57,010 nt of DNA from Lachnospiraceae bacterium (GTDB lineage: Bacteria > Bacillota > Clostridia > Lachnospirales > Lachnospiraceae): assembly GCA_015057435.1 (NCBI GenBank), contig SVEJ01000006.1, forward strand, positions 1 to 57,010, in the 5' to 3' direction. Below the pieces are notes generated by a model. It searched no databases. It was given only the letters and a program-made list of their open reading frames with translations, and was not told the origin of the DNA. Numbering within the stretch: position 1 is the stretch's first letter; every line of letters begins with the position of its first letter. Of this stretch, positions 37,350 through 45,826 are shown piece by piece. The position numbers were made by a program, and so were the translations under genes.

Positions 37350-38226
37350 TATAAGTTAGATATAAGTACACGATGAAAAAAGTACCTGCAGATAGTATAC
37401 ATTTATCTGCCAGGTACTTTTTCATATTTATTCCGGGATATGTTAGTACACTTTTAACCTGGAACATACTACATACTCCTCCGAAAGAACATAGCATACA
37501 GATTAATGGTATTTTTAATGTATACTGTAATTGCGTAATAGATAGTAAGTTTAAACCATTGGTTATTTCAAGTAATGAAAGCATTACTTTTAGGAAATTA
37601 TTATGAGTAATTGGTACTAAAACAGATAATGCAATAGAAAAAATTATCACATAAAAACCTATAGAAACCATAATTTCAACTGTATGTGTAAATGTTTCTT
37701 TTAGGTTTAATGAGTGCGGTATGCACACTGTGTTGTGAGAATTCATGTTTGAACTATGTGATTTTAATAATAAAAAATATATAAAGACAGGTACATATAT
37801 GCTTAGTAAGAAGACAGAGAGAGGGATTTCTATATGAAGGATATTAGAATAAACGTATCCTAATAAAAACATTGGGCTTGATTGACTGGATAATGAGATA
37901 ATCTGATTCGCCCTATCATTTGTAATGAATTTGTAGGTTACAAAATCATTAATAATCTTTGCACCAATTGGATATCCGCAGATATTTCCAAGAACAATTG
38001 CAATTAATTCGAAAATGCTATTGTTTTTTTTATTCTGGAAATAGCGTGTAATAGCGTGATAAGAGTGTGTTTCTGATAAGGCATTTGTCACTAATATAAA
38101 TGGTAAAAGAGAAGGAATTAATGTCTGATACCATAGAAGAAGTCCATTTTTTGTTCCTGCAATTGTTTCTTGATGAAAAACAAGCAAAATGAAGATGCAA
38201 AATACATAAAAAACAAATTGTTTCAT
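37327..38226 (-). CDS. ylbJ: YlbJ-like sporulation integral membrane protein
   Basis: 299 residues, about eight hydrophobic segments. Family motifs: TLIPSLLPFILVTNAL near the N-terminus, GNICGYPIGAKI, and SSQSSPMFLLGYVYSN, as in YlbJ/nucleoside-recognition membrane proteins. In Bacillus YlbJ is a mother-cell-expressed sporulation membrane protein. It lies 39 bases after tmcAL on the same strand, in the ylbH-ylbI-ylbJ-ylbM neighbourhood. The ribosome-binding site is weak. The last codons contain a hairpin that looks like a terminator (37377-37422). Confidence 0.85.
   Translation of the reverse strand: MKQFVFYVFCIFILLVFHQETIAGTKNGLLLWYQTLIPSLLPFILVTNALSETHSYHAITRYFQNKKNNSIFELIAIVLGNICGYPIGAKIINDFVTYKFITNDRANQIISLSSQSSPMFLLGYVYSNILHIEIPLSVFLLSIYVPVFIYFLLLKSHSSNMNSHNTVCIPHSLNLKETFTHTVEIMVSIGFYVIIFSIALSVLVPITHNNFLKVMLSLLEITNGLNLLSITQLQYTLKIPLICMLCSFGGVCSMFQVKSVLTYPGINMKKYLADKCILSAGTFFIVYLYLTYINTFFPS
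37377..37422. terminator. Terminator hairpin lying inside the ylbJ coding region
   Basis: 12-bp stem AAAAAGTACCTG/CAGGTACTTTTT (37377-37388 with 37411-37422) extended by CAGATA/TATCTG (37389-37394 with 37404-37409) with one bulged C. It has T-rich ends on both strands. It ends transcription of the forward gene at 36117-37349, but falls within ylbJ about 50 bases before that gene's stop. Confidence 0.8.
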
Positions 38227-38265
38227 AAATATAGAATCCCAATATTGTTTCTATATTATATGGAT

Positions 38266-39483
38266 TTAATCTGTGATTATGACTGAATGTTCATATTCTG
38301 ACGGAAGATGTATGTTATAACGATTTGCAAAAGCCTGTGTATATAAAAGATTTTGATGCAGTTCCTTTTCGAATGCACATAATTGTATTTCGGAAAGTTG
38401 CTTTTTGGCATCTGCTACTTTGTTAATAATAGGAATTTCGCTATTTTTAACATCTTTTAAAAGGATAGATGCTTGTTTCCTTAATCCAAGTAAACGTATA
38501 TAAGAAATATATTCGTCGTTACAAGTTTTTTTCATATCGTAATCGGTGATGCCTAAGAGAATGTGCAAGCATATACGTTGGATACGAGTATGGGTGTAGT
38601 GTTTGCTGATTAAACTCTGGACTAATTCTTCATAAGAAGCAGGAAAGTATTTGATAGAGCGTAATTTGTTTGCTAAGTCATGTGATACATCCAGATATTG
38701 TTCTAAGTTCTCTTTTTCTTTCCAAATAGCATATTGAAGCATGGTATAAAAATCAGACATTTGTAATGGTTTTGCAAATTCAGAACTACATAAAATGTCA
38801 TAGGCTTGCTTTGGCATTAGGTTTTTGTATTCGTTTGAATCATTTAGAATACTATTTCTTATGGCAGTGGCAGAACTATAGTGTTCTTTGGTTGAATAGT
38901 CATGATAACCATTTCCGATTCTTTTAATAAGAACAGGAGTGATATCACTGTGAAAAGTTTTTAAAGCTTTTAGATACTCTATGGCAAGAATATTATTCGG
39001 TAGTGTCAAGACAGAAGAGATTTCTTTGCCGAGTATATCTTCGAGAGCGATTGTTCGAGCTTTCGGGAAAGATAATCCTTTTTTTAATTGATTTTGCAAA
39101 GCTACTTTGTAAGCTGTTGGTTCATCGGATAGAACATCAGCAATACGTTGTAACAATGCCAAATCGTCTGTCTCTGCACCAAAGCATAATGTGTCTATTA
39201 TACCAAGGTCAGAAAATGTTTTGATAGCTGCATGTGCAAAGTATTCTGCGCTTGCAGTTGAAAAAAGAATCGGAAGTTCTAATACGATATCAGCTCCCGA
39301 ATGAAGTGCACATTTTGTACGAAGATATTTGTTATAAATAGCAGGTTCGCCTCTTTGTACATAATTTCCACTCATTAAAACAATAATGCTTTTATCCGGA
39401 AACATATTCTTTGCAGTATGTAATTGATAGGAATGTCCGTTGTGAAACGGGTTATATTCTGTAATGATTCCGATATGTTTCAT
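38266..39483 (-). CDS. tmcAL: tRNA(Met) cytidine acetate ligase TmcAL (YlbM)
   Basis: 405 residues. The N-terminal nucleotidyltransferase fold begins GIITEYNPFHNGHSYQL with the HxGH-type motif. MSGNYVQRGEPAIYNKYLRT and ELPILFSTASAEYFAHAA are typical of the family. TmcAL activates acetate with ATP and acetylates the wobble cytidine of elongator tRNA-Met in Firmicutes. It is the first gene of the reverse tmcAL-ylbJ unit. Confidence 0.94.
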   Translation of the reverse strand: MKHIGIITEYNPFHNGHSYQLHTAKNMFPDKSIIVLMSGNYVQRGEPAIYNKYLRTKCALHSGADIVLELPILFSTASAEYFAHAAIKTFSDLGIIDTLCFGAETDDLALLQRIADVLSDEPTAYKVALQNQLKKGLSFPKARTIALEDILGKEISSVLTLPNNILAIEYLKALKTFHSDITPVLIKRIGNGYHDYSTKEHYSSATAIRNSILNDSNEYKNLMPKQAYDILCSSEFAKPLQMSDFYTMLQYAIWKEKENLEQYLDVSHDLANKLRSIKYFPASYEELVQSLISKHYTHTRIQRICLHILLGITDYDMKKTCNDEYISYIRLLGLRKQASILLKDVKNSEIPIINKVADAKKQLSEIQLCAFEKELHQNLLYTQAFANRYNIHLPSEYEHSVIITD

Positions 39484-39503
39484 AATGACCTCGTTTTATG
39501 TCT

Positions 39504-39544
39504 TTGATTTTTAAATCAATTTTATAATACTATTTACAAATAGT
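39504..39544. repeat. Two palindromes upstream of tmcAL
   Basis: TTGATTT/AAATCAA (39504-39510 with 39513-39519) and ACTATTT/AAATAGT (39529-39535 with 39538-39544), each with 7-bp arms and a 2-base centre. They are placed 20-60 bases before the reverse-strand tmcAL start. Possible operators; no known regulator is assigned. Confidence 0.4.
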
Positions 39545-39670
39545 AAAGAAAATGCTAAGCTAATTTCATCATTTTATTCTTATGTTCAAGTTTTTCCCAT
39601 TTTTTTAAAATTATGTCATAGTATGTCCATTCTGTATTGTATTATGCATTATAGAAGGAGGTAGAAGTGT

Positions 39671-39696
39671 AAAATCGAAAATACATTCGATTTTTA
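39671..39696 (+). terminator. AT-rich hairpin with T-run upstream of the recA promoter
   Basis: 9-bp stem AAAATCGAA/TTCGATTTT (39671-39679 with 39686-39694) followed by TAT. It is preceded by an AAGGAGG and a GTG-TAA start-stop pair. It may insulate recA from upstream transcription. Confidence 0.5.
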
Positions 39697-39698
39697 TG

Positions 39699-39727
39699 TT
39701 GACAATTAGAAAGAATTATATTATTAT
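39699..39727 (+). promoter_or_regulatory. recA promoter
   Basis: Consensus TTGACA (39699-39704), 17-base spacer, TATTAT (39722-39727). The predicted transcription start is about 39734, just before the LexA box. Confidence 0.82.
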
Positions 39728-39735
39728 CAAGAAAA

Positions 39736-39748
39736 CGAACAAATGTTC
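39736..39748. promoter_or_regulatory. LexA (DinR) operator
   Basis: CGAACAAATGTTC matches the Firmicutes SOS box, whose core is GAAC-N4-GTTC. It covers the predicted recA start site immediately downstream of the -10, where LexA binding would block transcription until DNA damage. Confidence 0.88.
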
Positions 39749-39763
39749 ACGGAGGTTTTTAAC

Positions 39764-40795
39764 ATGGCGAATGAAGATAAGATGAGAGCGTTAGATGCCG
39801 CATTGGCAAATATTGAAAAACAGTTTGGAAAAGGAACGGTAATGAAACTTGGAGATCAGGCTTCGAATATGAATATAGAAGCAATTCCGACAGGTTCATT
39901 AAGTTTAGATTTAGCACTTGGAATTTGTGGTATTCCGAAAGGAAGAATTATTGAGATATATGGTCCTGAATCAAGTGGTAAGACAACAGTAGCATTACAT
40001 GTCGTTGCTGAGGTTCAGAAGAGCGGTGGAATTGCCGGCTTTATCGATGCTGAGCATGCGTTAGATCCTGTGTATGCAAGTAATATCGGTGTAGATATTA
40101 ACAATTTGTATATTTCTCAGCCGGATAATGGAGAACAGGCATTGGAGATAACTGAAACGATGGTTCGTTCCGGTGCAGTTGATGTTATTATTGTCGATTC
40201 AGTTGCAGCATTGGTTCCGCGCGCGGAAATTGATGGTGAGATGGGTGATTCACATGTTGGATTGCAAGCGCGTTTGATGTCACAAGCCTTAAGAAAACTT
40301 ACGGCTGTTATTAGCAAATCGAACTGTGTTGTTATCTTTATTAATCAGTTACGTGAAAAAGTTGGCGTGATGTTTGGTAATCCTGAGACGACAACAGGCG
40401 GACGTGCATTGAAATTTTATTCATCAGTGCGCTTAGATGTTAGAAGAATAGAAACATTAAAGCAAAACGGCGAAGTGATCGGTAATCGTACACGTGTGAA
40501 AGTTGTTAAGAATAAAGTTGCACCACCTTTTAGAGAAGCTGAGTTTGATATCATGTTTGGAAAAGGAATATCAAAAGAGGGTGATATCTTAGATCTGGCT
40601 GTGAAAGAGAATATTATTAATAAAGCAGGTGCCTGGTTCTCATATAACGGAGAAAAGATTGGACAGGGAAGAGAGAATACGAAAGTATTTTTGTTAGATA
40701 ATCCTGAGATTACAGCAGAAGTAGAACAAAAGGTAAGAGCAGCAGCAGGAGTATTGGATACAGAACAATCAAGTATTGATGATAAGGATGAATAG
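39764..40795 (+). CDS. recA: Recombinase RecA
   Basis: 343 residues from the ATG at 39764 (CGGAGG at 39750-39755); an upstream in-frame ATG at 39743 lies inside the operator and is rejected. Walker A is GPESSGKTT. Other RecA signatures: [33 protein letters not shown] (Walker B), MSQALRKL and [28 protein letters not shown]. RecA forms the strand-exchange filament and triggers LexA self-cleavage. recX follows after 2 bases. The upstream LexA box makes it a member of the SOS regulon. Confidence 0.99.
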   Translation: MANEDKMRALDAALANIEKQFGKGTVMKLGDQASNMNIEAIPTGSLSLDLALGICGIPKGRIIEIYGPESSGKTTVALHVVAEVQKSGGIAGFIDAEHALDPVYASNIGVDINNLYISQPDNGEQALEITETMVRSGAVDVIIVDSVAALVPRAEIDGEMGDSHVGLQARLMSQALRKLTAVISKSNCVVIFINQLREKVGVMFGNPETTTGGRALKFYSSVRLDVRRIETLKQNGEVIGNRTRVKVVKNKVAPPFREAEFDIMFGKGISKEGDILDLAVKENIINKAGAWFSYNGEKIGQGRENTKVFLLDNPEITAEVEQKVRAAAGVLDTEQSSIDDKDE

Positions 40796-40797
40796 AT

Positions 40798-41388
40798 TTG
40801 TTAGTTACAGATTTAATAGAAAGTAAGAATAATCTTTATCGTGTTTATGTAGATGAAGAATATGCCTTTTCTTTGTATAACAATGAATTGACAAGATTTC
40901 ATATTAAAAAAGACGATACAATTTCATTAGATTTATATACATATATTCTTGATAATGTGATTTTTCGTCGTGCGAAAGAAAGAGCGCTTTTTCTCTTGGA
41001 GAAAAAGCCTTTTTCTGTATTTATGATGAAGAACAGATTGAAAGAGAATTTATATCCGGAGTCTATAATCGAACAAGTAATTGAATTCTTAGAACGATAT
41101 CGTTATTTGGATGATGAGATGTATATTAAGATGTATGTTGATACATACGAGAGCAAAAAAAGTAAATTACGTATGATATATGACTTATCTAACAAGGGTA
41201 TATCAAAAGATATGATACTTGAATATCTTGATTCTAGAGATTATTCCGAAGAGATTTGTTTTGAACAGCAATTTTCAAAGTATGTTATGAATAAAGATTT
41301 GACAGATTATAAAGAAAGACAAAAGGTTTTTCGGTACTTTTTAAGAAAGGGTTTTTCTGTTACTTTGATTCAAAAGTATATAAAGTGA
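40798..41388 (+). CDS. recX: Regulatory protein RecX
   Basis: 196 residues with a TTG start 2 bases after recA. The three-helix repeat organisation of RecX is recognisable: RRAKERALFLLEKKPFSVFMMKNRLKE, IEQVIEFLERYRYLDDEMYIKMYV, SKLRMIYDLSNKGISKDMILEYL. RecX modulates RecA filaments. It should be induced together with recA by DNA damage. Confidence 0.92.
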   Translation: MLVTDLIESKNNLYRVYVDEEYAFSLYNNELTRFHIKKDDTISLDLYTYILDNVIFRRAKERALFLLEKKPFSVFMMKNRLKENLYPESIIEQVIEFLERYRYLDDEMYIKMYVDTYESKKSKLRMIYDLSNKGISKDMILEYLDSRDYSEEICFEQQFSKYVMNKDLTDYKERQKVFRYFLRKGFSVTLIQKYIK

Positions 41389-41407
41389 TTGAAAGTAGAT
41401 GTTTTAC

Positions 41408-41436
41408 TTGACATAATGCACAAAAAAAGATAGAAT
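41408..41436 (+). promoter_or_regulatory. Promoter for rny
   Basis: Consensus TTGACA (41408-41413), 17-base spacer, TAGAAT (41431-41436). Confidence 0.75.
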
Positions 41437-41444
41437 TTAACTGT

Positions 41445-41463
41445 TGCACTTATATCAAGTGCA
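41445..41463. repeat. Inverted repeat in the rny leader
   Basis: 7-bp arms TGCACTT/AAGTGCA (41445-41451 with 41457-41463), 5-base loop, at the predicted 5' end of the rny transcript. It could be a 5' protective hairpin or an operator. Confidence 0.5.
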
Positions 41464-41490
41464 CCTAAAACTTAATAAGGAGGTGCTCCT

Positions 41491-43035
41491 GTGGAACAGT
41501 ATATCATTTTTGCTATTATTTTAATCGTGGCTGTGATTGTTTCGTCTGTTGTTTCCATTACATATCGTAAGAATGTTGTGGAGAAAAAGAATTCTGAAGC
41601 TGAAGACAGAGCGAGAGAGATTATAGATGAAGCTGTGAAGAATGCTGAAGCTAAGAAGAAGGAGATTCTCCTAGAGGCAAAGGAAGAGTCAATTAAGACA
41701 AAGAATGATCTTGATAAAGAAATTAAAGATCGTCGTAATGAGGTCCAGAGAATGGAAAAACGTGTTATCTCACGTGAAGAGAATTTGGATCGTAAGTCTG
41801 AAACGATTGAGAAAAAAGAAGCCAACCTTGCATCTAGAGAACAAGATTTGGAAAAGCAGAAGGCACGCGTAGAAGAGCTTGAGGCAAAAAGACTACAGGA
41901 ACTAGAGAGAATCTCTGGATTAACCTCTGAACAAGCAAAAGAGTATTTATTAAAGACTGTTGAAGATGAAGTAAAACATGAAACCGCAGTTCTAGTTAAA
42001 GAGTTAGAGACTAGAGCAAAAGAAGAAGCAAGTAAAAAGGCGAAGGAATATGTTGTGACAGCAATTCAAAAATGTGCTGTTGATCATGTTGCCGAGACTA
42101 CAATTTCGTTAGTTCAATTACCGAATGATGAGATGAAAGGTAGAATCATTGGTCGTGAGGGTCGTAATATTCGTACACTTGAGACCATGACAGGTGTAGA
42201 TTTAATTATAGATGATACTCCTGAAGCTGTAATTTTATCTAGTTTTGATCCGGTAAGAAGAGAAGTAGCAAGAATTGCACTTGAGAAATTAATTGTGGAT
42301 GGTAGAATTCATCCTGCAAGAATTGAAGAAATGGTAGAAAAAGCGCAAAAAGAAGTTGAACAGATGATGCGTGAAGAAGGTGAGAACACAACACTTGAGG
42401 TTGGAGTTCAGGGGATTCACCCGGAATTGGTTCGTTTACTTGGTAAGATGAAGTTTAGAACTAGTTATGGTCAGAATGCATTGAAGCACTCAATGGAAGT
42501 TGCACAATTATGTGGTTTATTGGCAGCTGAGATTGGTGTGGATGTTCGATTAGCTAAGCGCGCAGGTCTTTTACATGATATTGGTAAGTCTGTGGATCAT
42601 GAAATGGAAGGTTCCCATATTCAGATTGGTGTAGATTTGTGTAGAAAATACAAAGAATCAGCATTAGTAATTAATGCTGTTGAAGCACATCATGGAGATG
42701 TTGAACCTGAATCATTAATTGCATGTATTGTACAAGCAGCAGATGCGATTTCTGCAGCTCGTCCTGGTGCAAGACGTGAGACATTGGAAACATACACCAC
42801 AAGATTAAAGAAGTTAGAAGATATTGCTAACGGCTTTAAGGGTGTTGATAAAACTTTTGCTATTCAGGCAGGTAGAGAGATTCGTATTATGGTAGTTCCA
42901 GAGCAGATAAATGATGCTGACATGATTCTCATGGCACGAGATATTTCTAAACAGATCGAAAGTGAGTTAGAATATCCTGGTCAGATTAAGGTTAACTTAA
43001 TAAGAGAGTCACGCGTTACTGATTATGCGAAGTAG
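41491..43035 (+). CDS. rny: Ribonuclease Y
   Basis: 514 residues, GTG start with AAGGAGG at 41478-41484. N-terminal membrane anchor (about 3-23), a long coiled coil (about 30-190), a KH RNA-binding domain with [15 protein letters not shown], and an HD phosphohydrolase domain with HSMEVA...[12 protein letters not shown]. RNase Y is the membrane-bound endonuclease that starts much mRNA decay in Firmicutes. Three RNA-decay enzymes (rnr, rny, pnp) lie in this window but at separate loci. Confidence 0.98.
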   Translation: MEQYIIFAIILIVAVIVSSVVSITYRKNVVEKKNSEAEDRAREIIDEAVKNAEAKKKEILLEAKEESIKTKNDLDKEIKDRRNEVQRMEKRVISREENLDRKSETIEKKEANLASREQDLEKQKARVEELEAKRLQELERISGLTSEQAKEYLLKTVEDEVKHETAVLVKELETRAKEEASKKAKEYVVTAIQKCAVDHVAETTISLVQLPNDEMKGRIIGREGRNIRTLETMTGVDLIIDDTPEAVILSSFDPVRREVARIALEKLIVDGRIHPARIEEMVEKAQKEVEQMMREEGENTTLEVGVQGIHPELVRLLGKMKFRTSYGQNALKHSMEVAQLCGLLAAEIGVDVRLAKRAGLLHDIGKSVDHEMEGSHIQIGVDLCRKYKESALVINAVEAHHGDVEPESLIACIVQAADAISAARPGARRETLETYTTRLKKLEDIANGFKGVDKTFAIQAGREIRIMVVPEQINDADMILMARDISKQIESELEYPGQIKVNLIRESRVTDYAK

Positions 43036-43065
43036 AGCATATTAGTTGCTTTGATACGAAATTTG

Positions 43066-43096
43066 AATCCGAAACCCGATTGGGTTTCGGATTTTT
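43066..43096 (+). terminator. Intrinsic terminator after rny
   Basis: Perfect 12-bp stem AATCCGAAACCC/GGGTTTCGGATT (43066-43077 with 43082-43093), 4-base loop, then TTTTT. Confidence 0.92.
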
Positions 43097-43147
43097 TGCA
43101 TATATAACGGTTTTTCATCATATATTGAATTGATATGGGGGATGATT

Positions 43148-43720
43148 ATGCAAGTTAAGAATCGTTTATATTATGCAATGTATACATATGGAGGATTGTG
43201 TTTTGGCGTCTTTCTCGGAACACTTATTTTTTTGTTATCATTATGTTTGGATTGTGATTACTTTTTGGATAAAGGATTGGAAGACTACGGATTTGGAATG
43301 GTAATGAATCTTCCGACAAAAGAACTTATGTATTTTATTATTAAAAGAAGAGTCTTGCAAACATTGTTAATTGCTTTACTTTTTAAGTTTTTTTTACAAA
43401 ATCACACCTCAACATTTCTTTGTATTTTTGGGGGGATGTATTATGGAATCATAATATGTGATTTGATTGTAAAATACGGTGTTGGAGGATTGCTATATGG
43501 TTTTGTTTGCTTTTATCCACATTATTATTTGTATTTTTTAGTACTCCATCTTGTTGGTAAATGGCGTTATGAAGCATTAAATAATTGTTATGAATATATG
43601 AATTTAAAGGTGTATTTCATTAAAGGTTTTGTAATATTTTTGCTTTTTTTTCTTTCGTTATCTTGGGAAATTAAATTTCAAAAAAATTTTTTAAATTATT
43701 TTTTTCAATATCTAGTATAA
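43148..43720 (+). CDS. SpoIIM-like membrane protein
   Basis: 190 residues from the ATG at 43148 (GGGGG upstream); in-frame starts at 43130 or 43142 lack a good site. Four to five hydrophobic segments. The stretch GGMYYGIIICDLIVKYGVGGLLYGFVCFYPHYYLY... has the layout of the SpoIIM/DUF95 family (small residues, then a Pro-aromatic turn). Its position before xerD also recalls spoIIM-fur-xerD in Bacillus. SpoIIM is part of the SpoIIDMP engulfment machine. The similarity is weak and the gene is unusually T-rich with poly-T runs. Confidence 0.5.
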   Translation: MQVKNRLYYAMYTYGGLCFGVFLGTLIFLLSLCLDCDYFLDKGLEDYGFGMVMNLPTKELMYFIIKRRVLQTLLIALLFKFFLQNHTSTFLCIFGGMYYGIIICDLIVKYGVGGLLYGFVCFYPHYYLYFLVLHLVGKWRYEALNNCYEYMNLKVYFIKGFVIFLLFFLSLSWEIKFQKNFLNYFFQYLV

Positions 43721-43798
43721 AAATATTATGTAAATACCTTATTTGGTGGAAATGTTGATTAACGCTTGATTTATAAGGTTTTTTCGGAAAAATAATGT

Positions 43799-43827
43799 TT
43801 GATTTTATGTAAATTAAACATTATAAT
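43799..43827 (+). promoter_or_regulatory. Promoter for xerD
   Basis: TTGATT (43799-43804), 17-base spacer, TATAAT (43822-43827), 35 bases before the start. Confidence 0.7.
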
Positions 43828-43861
43828 GGGTATAGTGATTACATATGCAAGGGGTTAGGAA

Positions 43862-44755
43862 ATGTTACAAAAGATTGAAGAGTTCGTAGATTATTTGACA
43901 AATGTAAAGCGAGCTAGTAAGAATACGACGGCATCATACAAAAGAGATTTAATGAAGTTGAATATGTTTCTGAATGATTCCGGAGTTACGGAATTTGATC
44001 ATGTCACAAGTACGGATTTGAATTCCTATATTTTGATGATAGAGAAGCAGGGAATGTCTACAGCTACGGTATCAAGAAATATAGCGTCTATGAAAGCTTT
44101 TTTTGTCTATATGATAAAACAAGGTGTTATTAAAGAAGATCCGACAGAGACGTTGAAAGCTCCTAAGATTGAAAAGAAGGCACCGGTTATTTTATCAATT
44201 GAAGAGATTAACTTATTGTTGGCACAACCAAGTGGTTCAGCACCGAAAGAAATACGTGATAAAGCAATGCTTGAACTTTTATATGCAACAGGTATTCGTG
44301 TTTCTGAATTGATTAATCTCAGGGTAAAAGATGTGAATCTTTCAATGAATTTTTTGCAGTGTAGAGATGATAATAAGGAACGTGTCATTCCGTTTACTAA
44401 TGAGACAAAGGTTGCGTTAGAGAATTATCTGTATCATGCAAGAGATATTATGTGCAAAGGTGATCAGGATAAGTTATTTACGAATTGTCAGGGTGCACCG
44501 ATGACCAGACAAGGTTTTTGGAAGATAATTAAGTATTATTCTGCAAAAGCCGGAATCAAAAAAGATATTACACCGCACACAATACGACATTCATTTGCTA
44601 TGCATTTGGTTAATAACGGAGCAGATTTGAAAGCGGTTCAGGAGATGTTAGGTCATTCGGATATTTCTACAACGCAGATTTATGTGAAATCTAATATGAA
44701 TTCTAAGATTAAAGAAGTATATGATAAGACACATCCAAGAGCACATGTGTCGTAA
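43862..44755 (+). CDS. xerD: Tyrosine recombinase XerD
   Basis: 297 residues, the size of Xer proteins. N-terminal SAM-like domain (about 1-90) and C-terminal catalytic domain with the conserved tetrad: Arg in ATGIRVSELINL, HTIRHSFAMHL (His and Arg), LGHSDISTTQIY (His and nucleophilic Tyr). No phage or integron genes are nearby, so this should be the chromosome-dimer-resolving XerD rather than an integrase. It has its own promoter and terminator. Confidence 0.93.
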   Translation: MLQKIEEFVDYLTNVKRASKNTTASYKRDLMKLNMFLNDSGVTEFDHVTSTDLNSYILMIEKQGMSTATVSRNIASMKAFFVYMIKQGVIKEDPTETLKAPKIEKKAPVILSIEEINLLLAQPSGSAPKEIRDKAMLELLYATGIRVSELINLRVKDVNLSMNFLQCRDDNKERVIPFTNETKVALENYLYHARDIMCKGDQDKLFTNCQGAPMTRQGFWKIIKYYSAKAGIKKDITPHTIRHSFAMHLVNNGADLKAVQEMLGHSDISTTQIYVKSNMNSKIKEVYDKTHPRAHVS

Positions 44756-44757
44756 GG

Positions 44758-44784
44758 AAAAACCAGATTTTATCTGGTTTTTTC
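44758..44784 (+). terminator. Intrinsic terminator after xerD
   Basis: 11-bp stem AAAAACCAGAT/ATCTGGTTTTT (44758-44768 with 44772-44782), 3-base loop. Confidence 0.88.
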
Positions 44785-44808
44785 TTTTGTGAATATTAAG
44801 TGAATTGT

Positions 44809-44837
44809 TTGTATAATAAAGAAATATATTGTATAAT
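44809..44837 (+). promoter_or_regulatory. Promoter for the ABC transporter operon
   Basis: TTGTAT (44809-44814), 17-base spacer, TATAAT (44832-44837), 57 bases before the ATPase gene. Confidence 0.65.
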
Positions 44838-44893
44838 TATGACGTGTTTTATAGATATCATGTCGAAAAGACATTGGAAATTAGGAGGAAGAT

Positions 44894-45826
44894 ATGGTTG
44901 AAGTAAGGAACTTATCCATGTCATATGGAAAAAAAGAAGTATTAAAAGATGTATCGTTTCAGATAGATAATGGAAAGACAATCGGATTATTAGGTTCAAA
45001 TGGAGCCGGCAAATCAACAACAATGAATATATTAACAGGTTATTTGAAACCACAGCAAGGTGATGTGATTATGAATGGCGTGAATATGAGCAATAACCCA
45101 AAGCAAGCAAAAAAGATGATAGGTTATCTGCCGGAAATTCCACCATTATATAAGGATATGAAGGTTCGAGAATATCTAATATTTGTTGCTCAATTGAAGG
45201 GTTTGGTAGCGCGGGATGAAGAAGTTGATAATGTGTTACAGCTGATGAATTTAGAAGAAATACAATATGACTTTATTAAGAAGCTTTCAAAAGGTATGCA
45301 ACAACGAGTTGGTTTTGCACAAGCGATGCTTGGTAAGCCTGAAATATTAATATTAGATGAACCACTTGTAGGACTTGATCCAATTGAAGCGAAGCGAACA
45401 AGAGAATTGATTAAATCGCTCAAAGGAAATCATAGTGTTATAATAAGTTCACATGTTTTGAAAGAAATTGAAGAATTATGTGATTTTGTTTTGATTTTGA
45501 AGGATGGAAAAGTTGTCCTTAATGATTCGACCTCAGATGTTAAGAAAAAAGGAAACAAAGACACGTATCGTATTGTAGTAAAAGGTGTATATGAAGAGAT
45601 TACGGATATTATAAAGAATTATGACGGGATTCAGTCATTTTCTTTTGTACGCGAGCAAGAAAAAGATGTGTATGAGTTCTTGTTAAAAGCGAAAAATACA
45701 AGGGACATGAGAGATAAGATATTAGGATATCTGGCTAATAAAAGAGTAAGTGTTTATGCTATTGAAAGAACACAGGCTTCATTAGAAGATGTTTATATTC
45801 AGTTAAACGAGCAGGAGGAAAAGTAG
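44894..45826 (+). CDS. ABC transporter ATP-binding protein (GldA-like)
   Basis: 310 residues. Walker A LLGSNGAGKSTT, Q loop IGYLPEIPPLY, signature LSKGMQQRVGFAQAM, Walker B ILILDEPLVGLDP and the switch His in SSHVLKEIEEL. The ~80-residue C-terminal extension ends with SLEDVYIQL, as in ATPases that pair with ABC-2 permeases. The next gene starts at the base after its stop. Substrate unknown. Confidence 0.93.
   Translation: MVEVRNLSMSYGKKEVLKDVSFQIDNGKTIGLLGSNGAGKSTTMNILTGYLKPQQGDVIMNGVNMSNNPKQAKKMIGYLPEIPPLYKDMKVREYLIFVAQLKGLVARDEEVDNVLQLMNLEEIQYDFIKKLSKGMQQRVGFAQAMLGKPEILILDEPLVGLDPIEAKRTRELIKSLKGNHSVIISSHVLKEIEELCDFVLILKDGKVVLNDSTSDVKKKGNKDTYRIVVKGVYEEITDIIKNYDGIQSFSFVREQEKDVYEFLLKAKNTRDMRDKILGYLANKRVSVYAIERTQASLEDVYIQLNEQEEK

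Noticed and set aside
37373-37606. Forward reading frame of 77 codons antisense to ylbJ
   Set aside because: It starts in the terminator hairpin, has no ribosome-binding site and mirrors the membrane-helix codons of ylbJ.
39743-39763. Upstream in-frame ATG for recA
   Set aside because: It lies within the LexA box and would place the ribosome-binding site inside the coding region; 39764 has a proper site.
43862-44755. Tyrosine recombinase as phage or integrative-element integrase
   Set aside because: Length and sequence fit XerD, and no attachment repeats, tRNA gene or phage genes lie nearby.
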